From Bacteroidota bacterium (GTDB lineage: Bacteria > Bacteroidota > Bacteroidia > Flavobacteriales > Flavobacteriaceae), in assembly GCA_029557895.1 (NCBI GenBank), contig JAKQHT010000011.1:1-64000 (forward strand): a DNA stretch of 64,000 bases. The letters run 5' to 3'. The first letter of the stretch is position 1; each line of letters opens with the position of its first letter. The translations under genes were made by a program, and so were the position numbers. Under the pieces are notes generated by a model. It saw only the letters and a list, made by a program, of their open reading frames with translations, had not been told where the DNA came from and ran no database searches. This document shows positions 1-12,779 of the stretch, one piece after another.

Positions 1-157
1 CTTGTTTAAATTCATTTGAACAATTCTTCTATGCTTTTTTTGGCAGTCACTTCGTCAAATATTAAATGATAGGTTTGCCATACATTTAAAAATTTGTTTT
101 GTTTCGCTCAAAAATAACCCATAGTATTTCTTGCAAAATAAACTCAAAGAGGTTTTT

Positions 158-186
158 AATGAAAAATGCCGATTTGTGTCGGCATC
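158..186 (-). terminator. Intrinsic terminator of the tRNA-Gly unit
   Basis: On the minus strand a perfect 7-bp stem (ATGCCGA at 179-185, TCGGCAT at 166-172 in minus-strand sense) with a 6-base loop is followed by a short U tract. It lies just downstream of the tRNA and has no other gene to serve. Confidence 0.75.
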
Positions 187-191
187 TTCAG

Positions 192-264
192 AGCGAAAAA
201 CGGGATTCGAACCCGCGACCTCCACCTTGGCAAGGTGGCGCTCTACCAACTGAGCTATTTTCGC
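192..264 (-). tRNA. tRNA-Gly (anticodon GCC)
   Basis: The minus strand folds as a full cloverleaf. The acceptor arm is GCGAAAA paired with TTTTCGC, the D arm contains AGCTCAGTTGGTAGAGC, the anticodon stem is CCACC/GGTGG with loop TTGCCAA (anticodon GCC, glycine), and the T arm contains GGTTCGAACCC. The CCA end is not encoded, as is common in this phylum. It is a monocistronic unit with its own promoter (305-333) and terminator (158-186). Confidence 0.97.
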
Positions 265-304
265 ATAATGTATGCTAAAAGAACGTTTGCCTTTATTGCG
301 AGGG

Positions 305-333
305 CAAATTTAATACAATTCCATTAATTGCAA
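305..333 (-). promoter_or_regulatory. Bacteroidota-type promoter for tRNA-Gly
   Basis: On the minus strand a TTG (331-333) is followed after 18 bases by TAAATTTG (305-312), matching the -33 TTG / -7 TAnnTTTG consensus of this phylum. It lies 40 bases upstream of the mature tRNA 5' end, implying a short 5' leader removed by RNase P. Confidence 0.75.
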
Positions 334-361
334 AGTCTTTTTCGCAAAAAAATGGATTTTT

Positions 362-2962
362 TCAGGCGCGCTTCTTTTTCAACAACATACGTTTAATCTC
401 GTTGAGTTTCATCAAGGCTTCCACAGGGGTCAGTGTGTCGATGTCGGTATTGACAATCTCTTCCTTGATTTGTTCCAAAAGTGGGTCGTCAAGATTGAAA
501 AAGCTCAATTGCATTTCGCTATTGAGCGTTTTGACCTTGTCCGTCAGCTCTTCGGATGCATGCGATTTTTCAAGTTGCGCAAGTATTTTATTGGCCCGGT
601 TGATGACCTGTTGCGGCATGCCCGCCATTTTTGCCACATGGATCCCGAAACTGTGCGCGCTACCACCTTCAACCAGCTTTCTCAAAAAAAGAACATTGCC
701 TTTGAGTTCTTTAACAGATACATTGAAATTTTTGATGCGCGCAAAGGTCTCCGTCATTTCGTTGAGCTCATGATAGTGCGTGGCAAACAGTGTTTTTGCC
801 CTGCTGGGATGCTCATGCAAGTATTCACTGATGGCCCAAGCGATGGAAATGCCGTCATAAGTACTGGTGCCGCGACCAATCTCATCCAATAGCACAAAAC
901 TCCTATCGGAAATATTGTTAAGGATGGAAGCCGTTTCGTTCATTTCGACCATAAAGGTAGATTCGCCCATCGAGATATTGTCACTTGCCCCAACCCTTGT
1001 GAAGATTTTGTCGGTCAACCCAATGGTGGCCGACTCTGCCGGAACAAAACTGCCCATTTGGGCCAATAGCACGATCAGTGCCGTCTGGCGAAGGATAGCT
1101 GACTTGCCCGACATGTTTGGGCCCGTTATCATGACAATTTGTTGGGTTTCCCGGTCTAAATAAACATTGTTGGAGATATAGGGTTCGCCAAGGGGCAATT
1201 GCTTTTCTATGACCGGGTGGCGTCCATTTTTGATGTCCAATGTATAGGAAGCATCTACTATGGGTCTTGTGTATTGGTTTTCTGAAGCCAACTGTGCAAA
1301 ACCGCACAGACAATCCAGTTGGGCAATAAGGGCTGCATTTTTTTGTACTGGCGCGATAAATTGTGCCATCCATGTTACCAATTCTGCAAAAAGACGTTGT
1401 TCGATCTCAAGGATACGTTCTTCGGCGCCAAGGATTTTGGCTTCGTATTCTTTTAATTCTTCTGTAATATATCGTTCGGCATTGACCAATGTCTGCTTCC
1501 GAATCCAATCTGCAGGCACTTTGTCTTTATGTGCGTGGCGTACCTCTATATAATATCCAAAAACATTGTTTGAATCGATTTTGAGCGAAGTAATGCCCGT
1601 GCGTTCGCTCTCGCGTTCCAACATTTTGTCCAAATAGTCCTTTCCGGAAAACGCCAGTTTACGGAGTTCTGCCAGTTCAGGGGAAAAATCTGAAGCTATG
1701 GTATTGCCTTTCAAAATATTAACCGGAGCATCTTCGTTGAGTGCAGATTTGATGCGCTGTCGGAGTTCTTCGCACAGATCCAATGCATTGCCAATGGCCA
1801 TGAGAGCGCCGTTATCGCATTGCGAAGTCAGTGCTCGGATGGGCACAATTGCTTCTAGGGCATTTTTTAATTGGACTACTTCGCGCGGACAGATTTTGAC
1901 CGTTGCCACTTTGGAAATCAAGCGTTCAATGTCTCCGATTTGTTTGATGTGGCTTTGGATTTTATCCAAAAGTATGTTTTCGTGCAATAGAAAATCTACC
2001 ACATCGTGACGATTGTTTATTTTCTCGATGTCCACCAATGGCAATGCCAACCACCGCTTGAGCAATCGGCCTCCCATAGGTGAACTGGTCTTATCGATCA
2101 CATCTATCAGGGTAACGGCATTTTGATTGGTAGAATGGTAGAGTTCCAGATTTTTTATGGTAAAGCGGTCCATCCAGACATGTTCGTTTTTGGCTATCCG
2201 CTGAATGGAAGCTATGTGCCGCAACTGACGGTGTTGGGTTTCGCCCAAATAATGCAAAATGGCTCCAGAAGCCACAATGCCTTCATATAGGTCATCAATG
2301 CCAAAACCTTTTAAGGATTTTGTGTTGAAATGTTTCAAAAGAGTCTCATTGGCATAATCATCCTGAAAAATCCAGTCTTCCAAAATAAAGCTATGAAACT
2401 GATTGCCAAAGGTTTTTATGAACTCAGATTTTTTAGGTTTGGGAATCAAAACTTCACTCGGATGGAAATTTTGCAACAGCTTATCGATGTATTCTTCATT
2501 GCCCTGCGACACCAAAAACTCTCCCGTGGATACATCCAAAAAGGCAACACCTATATATTTTGGCCCGAAATAGACGGCGGCCAAAAAGTTATTGCTCTTG
2601 GCATTCAAAATATCATCGTTCAGGGCCACACCCGGCGTTACCAGTTCGGTGACACCACGTCTTACGATGGTCTTGGTCTGTTTTGGATCTTCGAGCTGGT
2701 CGCAGATGGCCACACGGCATCCTGCCTTGACCAATTTTGGCAAATAGGTATTAAGGGAATGGTGCGGAAAGCCCGCCAACTCGATTTCGGTTTCACTGCC
2801 GGCTCCGCGCTTGGTCAGGATTATGTCCAGAATTTTTGCCGTCCTGACCGCATCGGCACCAAAAGTTTCATAAAAATCGCCCACACGGAACAGCAACAGC
2901 GCATCAGGGTACTTGGCCTTGATGGCGTTGTATTGTTTCATCAATGGGGTTTCTTTTTTCAT
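362..2962 (-). CDS. mutS: DNA mismatch repair protein MutS
   Basis: This is the mismatch-recognition ATPase that starts methyl-independent or MutL-dependent repair. The N-terminal mismatch-binding domain carries the Phe-x-Glu motif in [10 protein letters not shown] near residue 30. The C-terminal ABC-type ATPase has Walker A GPNMSGKS near residue 613, then [12 protein letters not shown] and a typical ATHYHEL. About 866 residues is the normal length. I place the start at 2962 ([15 protein letters not shown]), the usual flavobacterial N-terminus; in-frame starts at 2971 and 3028 would add an unconserved extension. It is transcribed away from the adjacent divergent RNA methyltransferase. No mutL lies nearby. 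Confidence 0.97.
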   Translation of the reverse strand: MKKETPLMKQYNAIKAKYPDALLLFRVGDFYETFGADAVRTAKILDIILTKRGAGSETEIELAGFPHHSLNTYLPKLVKAGCRVAICDQLEDPKQTKTIVRRGVTELVTPGVALNDDILNAKSNNFLAAVYFGPKYIGVAFLDVSTGEFLVSQGNEEYIDKLLQNFHPSEVLIPKPKKSEFIKTFGNQFHSFILEDWIFQDDYANETLLKHFNTKSLKGFGIDDLYEGIVASGAILHYLGETQHRQLRHIASIQRIAKNEHVWMDRFTIKNLELYHSTNQNAVTLIDVIDKTSSPMGGRLLKRWLALPLVDIEKINNRHDVVDFLLHENILLDKIQSHIKQIGDIERLISKVATVKICPREVVQLKNALEAIVPIRALTSQCDNGALMAIGNALDLCEELRQRIKSALNEDAPVNILKGNTIASDFSPELAELRKLAFSGKDYLDKMLERESERTGITSLKIDSNNVFGYYIEVRHAHKDKVPADWIRKQTLVNAERYITEELKEYEAKILGAEERILEIEQRLFAELVTWMAQFIAPVQKNAALIAQLDCLCGFAQLASENQYTRPIVDASYTLDIKNGRHPVIEKQLPLGEPYISNNVYLDRETQQIVMITGPNMSGKSAILRQTALIVLLAQMGSFVPAESATIGLTDKIFTRVGASDNISMGESTFMVEMNETASILNNISDRSFVLLDEIGRGTSTYDGISIAWAISEYLHEHPSRAKTLFATHYHELNEMTETFARIKNFNVSVKELKGNVLFLRKLVEGGSAHSFGIHVAKMAGMPQQVINRANKILAQLEKSHASEELTDKVKTLNSEMQLSFFNLDDPLLEQIKEEIVNTDIDTLTPVEALMKLNEIKRMLLKKKRA

Positions 2963-3015
2963 ACTTGACATTTGCGCAAAGTCTGGAATCTTTATCAATA
3001 AACAACTGTTTTGTG

Positions 3016-3023
3016 TACTTTTG
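3016..3023 (+). promoter_or_regulatory. -7 box (TACTTTTG) upstream of the RNA methyltransferase
   Basis: TACTTTTG matches TAnnTTTG, about 105 bases upstream of the start at 3129. I see no clear -33 TTG at the expected spacing, so support is moderate. Confidence 0.45.
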
Positions 3024-3128
3024 CCCAAAAAAAACAGGATTGCTAAAGTACTTATATTTTGGGGTATTTGAGAAATTCCACCTCCAGAAGTTATTTACAA
3101 TTGTTGACAAATAATCAACCTCGAAAAG

Positions 3129-3665
3129 ATGAGAAAATTAAAAAACAGTGAGCTTGACCGATTGAGCGTTGACGAATTTAAGGACATCCAAAAAACCCCT
3201 TTGATTGTTGTGCTTGACAATATTCGAAGTTTGAACAATATAGGTTCGGTGTTTCGCACCAGCGACGCTTTCTTGATTGAAAAAATTTATTTGTGCGGCA
3301 TCACGGCTACACCCCCTCACAAGGACATTCACAAAACCGCATTGGGCAGTACCGAAACCGTGGCTTGGGAATATGCAAAAAACACGTTTGATGTGATTGA
3401 AAAACTAAAGTCCGAGAAAGTGGTTGTAGCGGCCATTGAACAGGCCGAAAACGCCACAATGCTCAACGATTTTGCACCCAAGCGGTTCACAAAATATGCG
3501 CTCGTATTTGGTAACGAGGTCAAAGGCGTGTCGCAGCAAGTAGTATCTGCGAGCGACATGGTTCTTGAAATACCGCAGTTTGGCACCAAGCACTCGTTGA
3601 ACATCTCCGTAAGTGTTGGCGTGGTGCTTTGGGATGTATTTGCAAAGCTAAAAGCTTTAGGATAA
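3129..3665 (+). CDS. TrmH/SpoU-family RNA 2'-O-methyltransferase
   Basis: This is a SPOUT-class methyltransferase of the SpoU (TrmH) family, which uses S-adenosylmethionine to methylate a 2'-OH in tRNA or rRNA. The three family motifs are visible: motif 1 in LDNIRSLNNIGSVFRTSDAF (catalytic Asn/Arg region), motif 2 in ALVFGNEVKGVS, and motif 3 in IPQFGTKHSLNISVSVGVVLW. At 178 residues it is the short form with only the catalytic knot domain. The exact RNA and position modified cannot be told from sequence. It is divergent from mutS and convergent with the folK fusion. Confidence 0.92.
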   Translation: MRKLKNSELDRLSVDEFKDIQKTPLIVVLDNIRSLNNIGSVFRTSDAFLIEKIYLCGITATPPHKDIHKTALGSTETVAWEYAKNTFDVIEKLKSEKVVVAAIEQAENATMLNDFAPKRFTKYALVFGNEVKGVSQQVVSASDMVLEIPQFGTKHSLNISVSVGVVLWDVFAKLKALG

Positions 3666-3738
3666 CCTATTTTGCAATACAGATAAAGCCATAGCTTGCC
3701 AGGACGGCCTGTATTTCCCCCAACTTATTTCATGAATG

Positions 3739-3779
3739 TTTCAGCCCCAATTTGAGTTTGAGGTGCTGCAGGGCTGAAA
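3739..3779. terminator. Inverted repeat between convergent genes, possible bidirectional terminator
   Basis: TTTCAGCCC (3739-3747) and GGGCTGAAA (3771-3779) are perfect 9-base inverted arms around a 23-base loop, in the gap between two convergent genes. There is no strong U run on either side, so termination is inferred from position and stem only. Confidence 0.45.
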
Positions 3780-3786
3780 TTTAATC

Positions 3787-4917
3787 TCAAACTTTGGCAA
3801 TCTCATTAAGAATCCAAAGATAATCGGCTCTATTGCCAACAAAATCCCTATCAGAAATATCAATGATTTTGACTTTCAGGTCGGTTTGGTTTTTTAGAAA
3901 CTCCAGATAACCCGAATTGATTTTTTCGAGATAGTCATTTGCGATATTTTGTTCATAATCGCGACCGCGTTTCTTGATGTTTTCCTGTAACCTCGCGGTA
4001 TTTTGATAGAGATACACGTACAAATCGGGTTTGGCTATGTCCTTGTACATCAAGTAGAAAAGTTTTCTATATAGCAAAAATTCATCTTCTGGCAGCGTGA
4101 TTTTTGAAAAAATCAATGACTTGTATATGTCATAATCGCTAACCATAAAATCCTTGAACAAATCGAGTTGCGACAAGTCGTCACTGATTTGTTGGTACCT
4201 GTCCGCAAGAAATGACATTTCCAAAGTAAAGGCGTAACGGTGTGGTTCTTCGTAAAACTTTGGTAAAAACGGGTTGTCGGCAAAGCGTTCCAAAATCAGT
4301 TTAGCATTAAAATCATTGGAAATCATGGTTGCCAGACTGGTCTTCCCGGCTCCGATATTTCCCTCAATGGCGATGTAATTGTGCTCTGAAAAATTAAACT
4401 GCTTGCCCGGATTTTTAAGCCAAACATGAAACGGTTCTACATCGTTCATATCCGGACATGTTCCGAGCAGTTCGGATACGGTTAGGTTCAGTGTAGGATG
4501 CATTACACTACCCGCAATATCGTTCAGTGGCTGGAGCACAAAGCGCCGCTCTCTCATCCTCAAGTGCGGCACGCGAAGCAATTGGGTATCCAATATCAGG
4601 TCGTCATAAAACAGGATATCCAAATCAATAGTTCGGGATTCGTAGCCTGCACCACTGTTCCTAACACGTCCCAAAGTGGTTTCTATATCCAGTAAGGCTT
4701 TCATAGTGGCTTCGGCCGTAAGGACGGTTTCCACGATACAGCAACAGTTCAGAAAATCTTCGCCATCAAACCCAGAAGCTTTAGAATGATACACCCGTGA
4801 AATCGACTGGACGTTGCCAATACGCTCAAAGACAAGATCAACCGCGTCTTGCAGTTGTTTCATACGGTCGCCTTTGTTACTACCGAGAGCGATATAAACC
4901 TTGCGTATAGGGTACAT
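3787..4917 (-). CDS. folK: Bifunctional HPPK (FolK) - deoxynucleoside kinase fusion
   Basis: Two enzymes are joined in 376 residues. Residues about 6-160 are 6-hydroxymethyl-7,8-dihydropterin pyrophosphokinase of folate synthesis: VYIALGSNKGDR, SRTIDLDILFYDDLIL and VPHLRMRERRFVLQPL are its signature blocks. Residues about 178-376 are a deoxynucleoside kinase (dAdo/dGuo kinase-like) with P-loop IEGNIGAGKTSL, the ERF and DRY-type motifs, and a LID arginine stretch (KKRGRDYEQNI). The first makes a folate precursor and the second salvages deoxynucleosides, so both feed DNA precursor supply. The fusion is a known arrangement in this phylum. The start at 4917 gives the standard HPPK N-terminus. Confidence 0.93.
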   Translation of the reverse strand: MYPIRKVYIALGSNKGDRMKQLQDAVDLVFERIGNVQSISRVYHSKASGFDGEDFLNCCCIVETVLTAEATMKALLDIETTLGRVRNSGAGYESRTIDLDILFYDDLILDTQLLRVPHLRMRERRFVLQPLNDIAGSVMHPTLNLTVSELLGTCPDMNDVEPFHVWLKNPGKQFNFSEHNYIAIEGNIGAGKTSLATMISNDFNAKLILERFADNPFLPKFYEEPHRYAFTLEMSFLADRYQQISDDLSQLDLFKDFMVSDYDIYKSLIFSKITLPEDEFLLYRKLFYLMYKDIAKPDLYVYLYQNTARLQENIKKRGRDYEQNIANDYLEKINSGYLEFLKNQTDLKVKIIDISDRDFVGNRADYLWILNEIAKV

Positions 4918-5059
4918 AATTATTTTTTCAAATTAATAAAAAGAAATTCACTTTGACCCATTAATACATCAACAATTTATCCACAATGTGACCATTGAAT
5001 TGCCCCTTTTTAGAATATTAAAATTTTATTAAACTTTTTAAAACCATTAGGCTGCGGCG

Positions 5060-5067
5060 TAATTTTG
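5060..5067 (+). promoter_or_regulatory. -7 box (TAATTTTG) upstream of the AsmA-like gene
   Basis: TAATTTTG fits TAnnTTTG and sits 30 bases before the ATG at 5097. No good -33 TTG is visible. Confidence 0.45.
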
Positions 5068-5096
5068 ACCGTATATTACTGCAATAAGCCTTCTTT

Positions 5097-7751
5097 ATGA
5101 AAAAAGCATTAAAAATATTCGGCATTACTTTATTGGTCTTCGTTGTTGTATTGTTGGCCTTGCCTTTTGTGTTTCAATCGCAAATCAAACAAATGGTCAA
5201 GAATTTCATCAACCAGAACGTCAACGCACAGGTGGAATTTAGCGATGTGAGCTTGAGCCTATTTAAGAATTTCCCCAATGCCAATGTACAGGTTAGCGAT
5301 TTGGTCATTACCAATTTTGAGCCGTTCAAGGACCAGACTTTTGCAACTGCCAAGGACATTTCGTTCACCATGTCAATCAAGGAACTTTTCAAGACTGCCG
5401 ATGAAGAAGCCATCAAAATCAACAGCATCTATGTAGATGAAGCGATGGTCACAATCAAGACAGATGCTTTTGGAAATGCCAATTACGACATTGCAAAAAC
5501 AAGCGATGGGACCGAAACCGATGCGGATGGTGACAGCGGTGGATTTTCATTTGACATCAAAGATTACAGGATAAAAAACAGCGCCTTTACCTATATCGAT
5601 GAAGCGTCCAACTTACAAATGTATATTACTGAACTGAACCATGCTGGTACGGCCAAAATTTCCGATGGCATTTCTGAACTCGACACCAAGAGCGAAGCCA
5701 ATGTGAGCTTGAATATGGACAGTGTCAACTACCTAAAAAACAATCATATAAAACTCGATGCACTCATCGATATGGACCTGAACGACCAAAAATACACCTT
5801 CAAGGACAACAAAGGCTACATCAACCAGTTGCCGCTGGAATTTAAAGGTTTTGTACAATTGATCGAAGAAGGCCAGGACATTGACATAGCCTTTGAAAAC
5901 CCCGGTTCATCATTTAAGGATTTTCTGGCAGTAATTCCCGAAACATATTCAAAAAACATCGAGAACGTAGCCACCACGGGCAATTTTAAAGTGAGCGGTC
6001 TTATCAAGGGAAAAATGACCGAAACGACCATCCCCACATTTGACATCAGAATCAAATCGGACAATGCCTCGTTCAAGTACCCCGACCTTCAAAAAAAGGT
6101 AGAAAACATTACCATTGACACCGAAATAAAAAATGAAACCGGCAATGCAGATGATACCTACATTGCCATCAACACCCTTAATTTCAAGATAGACCAAGAT
6201 GTTTTTAAATCATCGGCCGTTATCAAGAATATCACCGGGAACATGCTGGTAAATGCCGATGTGGACGGTGTGCTCAACCTTGCAAACATGACCAAAGCCT
6301 ACCCACTGGAACTGCAAAACGAATTGAGCGGCATCCTGAAAGCCAAGATAAGCACAACGTTTGATATGGAAGCCGTGGAACACAATGCCTACGACCGCAT
6401 CAAGGCTTCGGGCAATGCCAGCATCACGAATATGGTGTTCAGCTCTGATGCGATGAACCAGCCATTGCAGATAGACAAGGCCGACATGACCTTTAACCCA
6501 TCTACAGTGACGCTCAACAGCTTTAATGCCAAGACCGGAAAGAGCGATTTTTCGGCAACCGGCACCATCAACAACCTTATCGGTTTTGTAATGAGCAAGA
6601 AAGCAACGCTCAAGGGCAATTTCAATCTGGCATCAAATACATTGGCGCTCAACGATTTTATGTCCCAAGAAACTTCGACCTCGCAATCGGGAACCGAGAC
6701 CAGTGCCGAGGCGTTGCGCATTCCGGAGTTTTTGGAATGTACTATCAATGCCAATGCCAATACCGTCATTTATGACAACCTAAACTTAAAAGACGTAAAA
6801 GGCAGCCTGACCATCAAAGACCAACAGGCGACTTTGAGCGGGCTGACCTCCAGACTTTTTGACGGATTGCTATCCGTGTCGGGAAATGTGAGCACCAAGA
6901 CCGATACGCCTTCGTTCGACCTCAACCTAAATGCCAATGGTTTTGATATTGCACAATCGTTCCGTGACCTCGAACTGTTGCAAAGTCTCGCACCGATCGG
7001 CAAGGTGCTACAAGGAAAACTCAACTCCAACATCAACATTTCCGGATTGCTGGACAATGAATTTTCCCCGCAATTGAACACCGTGTCGGGCAATGCTTTT
7101 GCAGAGCTCCAAACCACAAAAATCGATCAAGAGCAAAGCCCGTTACTGTCCAAACTGGATGGTGCACTAAACTTTATAGATTTTGAAAAATTGGATTTAA
7201 AAGATTTGGCGGCCAATTTGGAATTTTCCAATGGCAAGGTCAACGTAAAACCTTTCGAACTGAAATACAATGATATCGGGATTACAGTAGGAGGTTCGCA
7301 CGGGTTTGACAAATCATTGCAGTATAATGCGGTTTTTAACGTGCCGGCAAAATATTTGGGCAGTGAAGTGAACCGGTTGATCGGAAAAATAAACGACTCT
7401 CAAGTGAACGACATCAGTATTCCGGTAACGGCCAACATCACCGGTTCGTTTACCAACCCAACCGTTGGAACCGATTTGACCAGCGGCATAAGCAACCTGA
7501 CTGCACAACTGATAGAAATCGAAAAGCAAAAACTTATAGGCCAAGGCAAGGACAAAATCAAGGATTTGTTGACGGGCATTGGCGGCAAGGATAAGGATCA
7601 AGCCTCTCCCGATCCCGGGACTACGGATACCAAAAAAGATTCCACGGCAACGACCACCACAACCAAGCCAGACCAAATAAAGGAGGGCGTAAAAGATGTG
7701 CTTGGCGGACTTCTGGGCGGAAAGAAAAAGAAAAAGGACAGCGTGAATTAA
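5097..7751 (+). CDS. AsmA-family protein
   Basis: This is an 884-residue AsmA-like protein. It has one N-terminal membrane anchor (residues about 5-26, LLVFVVVLLALPFVF) followed by the AsmA start pattern in which a periplasmic beta-rich chain begins with the FxDVSLSLFKNFPN motif. The body is repetitive beta-taco sequence, as in proteins bridging the periplasm. The C-terminal 60 residues are low complexity (Asp/Thr/Lys rich) and end in a lysine run. AsmA-like proteins act in envelope biogenesis, probably moving phospholipids between membranes; the specific role here is inferred. It stands alone between the divergent folK fusion and the GH109 operon. Confidence 0.88.
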   Translation: MKKALKIFGITLLVFVVVLLALPFVFQSQIKQMVKNFINQNVNAQVEFSDVSLSLFKNFPNANVQVSDLVITNFEPFKDQTFATAKDISFTMSIKELFKTADEEAIKINSIYVDEAMVTIKTDAFGNANYDIAKTSDGTETDADGDSGGFSFDIKDYRIKNSAFTYIDEASNLQMYITELNHAGTAKISDGISELDTKSEANVSLNMDSVNYLKNNHIKLDALIDMDLNDQKYTFKDNKGYINQLPLEFKGFVQLIEEGQDIDIAFENPGSSFKDFLAVIPETYSKNIENVATTGNFKVSGLIKGKMTETTIPTFDIRIKSDNASFKYPDLQKKVENITIDTEIKNETGNADDTYIAINTLNFKIDQDVFKSSAVIKNITGNMLVNADVDGVLNLANMTKAYPLELQNELSGILKAKISTTFDMEAVEHNAYDRIKASGNASITNMVFSSDAMNQPLQIDKADMTFNPSTVTLNSFNAKTGKSDFSATGTINNLIGFVMSKKATLKGNFNLASNTLALNDFMSQETSTSQSGTETSAEALRIPEFLECTINANANTVIYDNLNLKDVKGSLTIKDQQATLSGLTSRLFDGLLSVSGNVSTKTDTPSFDLNLNANGFDIAQSFRDLELLQSLAPIGKVLQGKLNSNINISGLLDNEFSPQLNTVSGNAFAELQTTKIDQEQSPLLSKLDGALNFIDFEKLDLKDLAANLEFSNGKVNVKPFELKYNDIGITVGGSHGFDKSLQYNAVFNVPAKYLGSEVNRLIGKINDSQVNDISIPVTANITGSFTNPTVGTDLTSGISNLTAQLIEIEKQKLIGQGKDKIKDLLTGIGGKDKDQASPDPGTTDTKKDSTATTTTTKPDQIKEGVKDVLGGLLGGKKKKKDSVN

Positions 7752-8028
7752 ATTGAAATTTAATTGCTGAAAAGGGATTAAATGAGGGGGTTCGGTTCTT
7801 GGACAAAGCATCTCAACCCGTAACAAAAGCCATAACCAACAATGGATGGCTATGCTCCGTGGCTTTAAGCGCACCATTTCATAATCCCTGCATTCTTACC
7901 ACACCTCGTCCACTTCCGAATAGGCTGCAAGTCTTTGGATTCAATTTGAATTTCATTTTCAATTTCAATTTTATTGATTGTGTTTCGTTATATTTACGAA
8001 GAAAATTCCATTTCATTTATAACAGTAA

Positions 8029-10302
<2,274 letters not shown>

Positions 10303-10312
<10 letters not shown>

Positions 10313-11337
10313 AAAATACGAACATTGACCAGATAAAATCCACTTTTTCAGCTTACGAACCGCCTTCTGTCGATTTCAAAGCCGAACTACTGGCTTCCGG
10401 GCACATCAACCGGACATTCAAAATTCTGAACAATGGAAAATATTATATTTTACAGAAAATCAATGCACTGGTTTTTAAAAATCCACAAGTCATCACACAA
10501 AACATCTTGACGGTTTCGCAACATTTGAAATCTAAGAGCTATCCGCATCCCGTTTTGAAACTTCTTCCATTTTCTGACGGACATTATTGGCTCGAAAACC
10601 AATGGCGGCTGTTCCGTTTTACCGGAAATTCAAAAACATACGAAAAAGTCCAGTCGAGAAAACAAGCGTTTGAGGCGGCAAAATTTCTGGGCGAATTCCA
10701 TTTCTTTTTAAACAATTTGGACGCCCACAACATCCAAGATTCCATAGTTGGATTTCTGGATTTTAATTCTCGGACAGAACAATTTGAAAACGCCTTGGAA
10801 TCTGCTTCCGAAGAGCGTTTGGCACAATCAAAACACGAAATCAAATTCATTCAAGATCATCGGTTTATTTTAGAAGAATGGAACAGTTTGCTTCCTAAAA
10901 TCCCCACTCGGGTTATCCATGCCGACCCAAAAATCAGTAATTTTTTGTTTGATGAAGCCGATGAAAACAAGGTGCTGGCGCTGATAGACTGGGATACTAT
11001 TATGGCCGGAACAATTTTATATGATTTTGGCGATATGGTACGGTCTTACACCAATTTGCGCAAAGAAGACGACCCCAAAAACGGCAACAATTTCAACAAG
11101 GAAAACTATCTGGCACTAAAGGACGGCTTTCTTGTTCATCTAAAAAACGTATTGACCGATGAAGAAATTTTCGGTCTTGATCTTGCAGCAAAAACAGTGG
11201 TTTACATTCAGGCCGTCCGCTTCTTGACAGACTTTCTGAACAACGATGTTTATTATGCCACCCAATCCCCCGGACAGAACCTGGACCGGACAAAAAATCA
11301 GTTGAATTTATTGAGGGCGATCATCGATAATCAATAA
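10303..11337 (+). CDS. Phosphotransferase (APH/NahK-like), probable N-acetylhexosamine 1-kinase
   Basis: This 344-residue kinase has the aminoglycoside-phosphotransferase fold. The catalytic loop reads RVIHADPKISNFLF (catalytic Asp) and the metal-binding block LALIDWDTIMAG. An early block, GHINRTFKI, matches the nucleotide loop of the NahK branch, which phosphorylates GlcNAc or GalNAc at C1. It overlaps the nucleotidyltransferase, and a plausible path is GH109 releases GalNAc, this kinase makes GalNAc-1-P, and the nucleotidyltransferase makes a UDP sugar. Antibiotic resistance is unlikely given the context. The ATG at 10303 fits the overlap and the family's N-terminus. Confidence 0.83.
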
Positions 11338-11341
11338 AAAA

Positions 11342-11368
11342 TCCCTTCCGGAGCAATTCCGAAAGGGA
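11342..11368 (+). terminator. Hairpin after the GH109 operon
   Basis: TCCCTT and AAGGGA, continued by CGGA and TCCG with one mismatch, form a stem around a 5-base loop directly after the kinase stop codon. It lies between convergent genes. The U-rich stretch is further downstream, so efficiency is uncertain. Confidence 0.55.
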
Positions 11369-11394
11369 CATATTGGGCTAATATTCCTGGTTTT

Positions 11395-12711
11395 TTAATA
11401 TCTGTAATATTCCGGCTTGAAAGGGCCTTCCACAGGAACGCCAATATAATCGGCTTGGTCCTTTTTAAGCTCGGTAAGTTCCACACCTATTTTTGCAAGG
11501 TGCAATCTGGCCACTTTTTCATCAAGATGTTTTGGCAACATATAGACTTGGTTTTGGTAAGCACCGCTATTGGTCCACAACTCAATTTGCGCCAGAGTTT
11601 GGTTGGTAAACGAGTTGCTCATCACAAAACTTGGGTGGCCGGTGGCACAGCCAAGGTTTACCAAACGGCCTTCTGCCAAAAGAATGACATCGTTACCGTT
11701 TACGGTGTATTTATCCACTTGTGGTTTTATCTCTACTTTGGTTTTACCGTGATTTTTGTTCAGCCAAGCTACATCTATTTCATTGTCAAAATGTCCAATG
11801 TTGCACACAATGGTCTTGTCCTTCATTTTTTCAAAATGCTCACCCCGCACAATATCCTTGTTGCCTGTAGTGGTAATCACAATGTCTGCGTTGGCAACAA
11901 CGGTTTCGAGTTTTTTGACTTCAAACCCGTCCATTGCCGCCTGTAAAGCGCAAATTGGGTCAATTTCGGTAACGGTAACAATACTTCCCGCTCCCCTAAA
12001 AGAAGCAGCTGTTCCCTTGCCCACATCGCCATAACCGCATACCACCACACGTTTTCCTGCAAGCATCACATCTGTAGCACGACGAATGGCGTCCACTGCA
12101 CTCTCACGGCATCCGTATTTGTTATCAAATTTACTTTTGGTTACAGAATCGTTGATGTTAATAGCAGGAATCGGCAAAGTTCCGTTTTTCATACGTTCGT
12201 AAAGTCGGTGCACACCGGTAGTTGTCTCTTCTGACAAACCTTTGATACCGGTTATCAACTCTGGGTATCTGTCAAAAACCATGTTGGTTAGATCGCCGCC
12301 GTCGTCCAAAATCATATTCAACGGCTTTCTGTCTTCGCCAAAAAACAATGTCTGTTCGATACACCAGTCAAATTCTTCCTCGTTCATGCCTTTCCAAGCA
12401 TAAACAGGTATTCCGGCAGCAGCAATGGCGGCGGCAGCTTGATCTTGGGTAGAGAAAATGTTGCACGAACTCCAAGTTACTTCGGCACCAAGGGCTTTCA
12501 AGGTTTCAATCAAAACCGCTGTTTGAATGGTCATGTGCAAACATCCGGCAATTCTGGCACCTTTCAAAGGCTGCGAACTTCCGTATTCTTCACGGAGGCT
12601 CATCAACCCCGGCATTTCAGCTTCGGCCAATTCGATTTCTTTTCTTCCCCAAGCCGCAAGCGACATGTCTTTGACTTTGTAAGGCACGTAAGGCATTGTT
12701 TTTGTATTCAT
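11395..12711 (-). CDS. ahcY: Adenosylhomocysteinase (S-adenosyl-L-homocysteine hydrolase)
   Basis: The enzyme splits S-adenosylhomocysteine into homocysteine and adenosine, clearing the product inhibitor of methyltransferases and feeding methionine recycling. It is NAD-dependent: the Rossmann motif is [20 protein letters not shown], preceded by the substrate lysine/Asn block [18 protein letters not shown]. The C-terminus ends in the family's PEYYRY. The length is 438 residues from the ATG at 12711 ([15 protein letters not shown]); the further upstream in-frame start lies before the promoter's -7 box and is rejected. It is divergent from the phosphopantetheinyl transferase gene. Confidence 0.98.
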   Translation of the reverse strand: MNTKTMPYVPYKVKDMSLAAWGRKEIELAEAEMPGLMSLREEYGSSQPLKGARIAGCLHMTIQTAVLIETLKALGAEVTWSSCNIFSTQDQAAAAIAAAGIPVYAWKGMNEEEFDWCIEQTLFFGEDRKPLNMILDDGGDLTNMVFDRYPELITGIKGLSEETTTGVHRLYERMKNGTLPIPAININDSVTKSKFDNKYGCRESAVDAIRRATDVMLAGKRVVVCGYGDVGKGTAASFRGAGSIVTVTEIDPICALQAAMDGFEVKKLETVVANADIVITTTGNKDIVRGEHFEKMKDKTIVCNIGHFDNEIDVAWLNKNHGKTKVEIKPQVDKYTVNGNDVILLAEGRLVNLGCATGHPSFVMSNSFTNQTLAQIELWTNSGAYQNQVYMLPKHLDEKVARLHLAKIGVELTELKKDQADYIGVPVEGPFKPEYYRY

Positions 12712-12748
12712 AATCGTATATTTGTTATCAAATTTTGATTTGCAGGCG

Positions 12749-12756
12749 CAAAGATA
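12749..12756 (-). promoter_or_regulatory. -7 box (TATCTTTG) for ahcY
   Basis: The minus strand reads TATCTTTG, matching TAnnTTTG, 38 bases upstream of the ahcY ATG at 12711. No -33 TTG is apparent. Confidence 0.5.
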
Positions 12757-12779
12757 ATCAATAACTTTGACTTTACTAA

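Noticed and set aside
1-110. Short minus-strand tail ending in a stop codon near position 12
   Set aside because: About 30 codons open between stops with no start codon; too short to call a gene or remnant of an integrase beside the tRNA.
192-264. tRNA-Gly as an integration site of a mobile element
   Set aside because: No integrase, direct repeat of the tRNA 3' end or atypical gene block is seen on either side.
2330-2968. 212-residue open frame on the plus strand inside mutS
   Set aside because: Antisense to the conserved MutS coding sequence; no family features.
12712-12779. Possible SAM or SAH riboswitch before ahcY
   Set aside because: The gap is too short and shows none of the conserved elements of those riboswitches.
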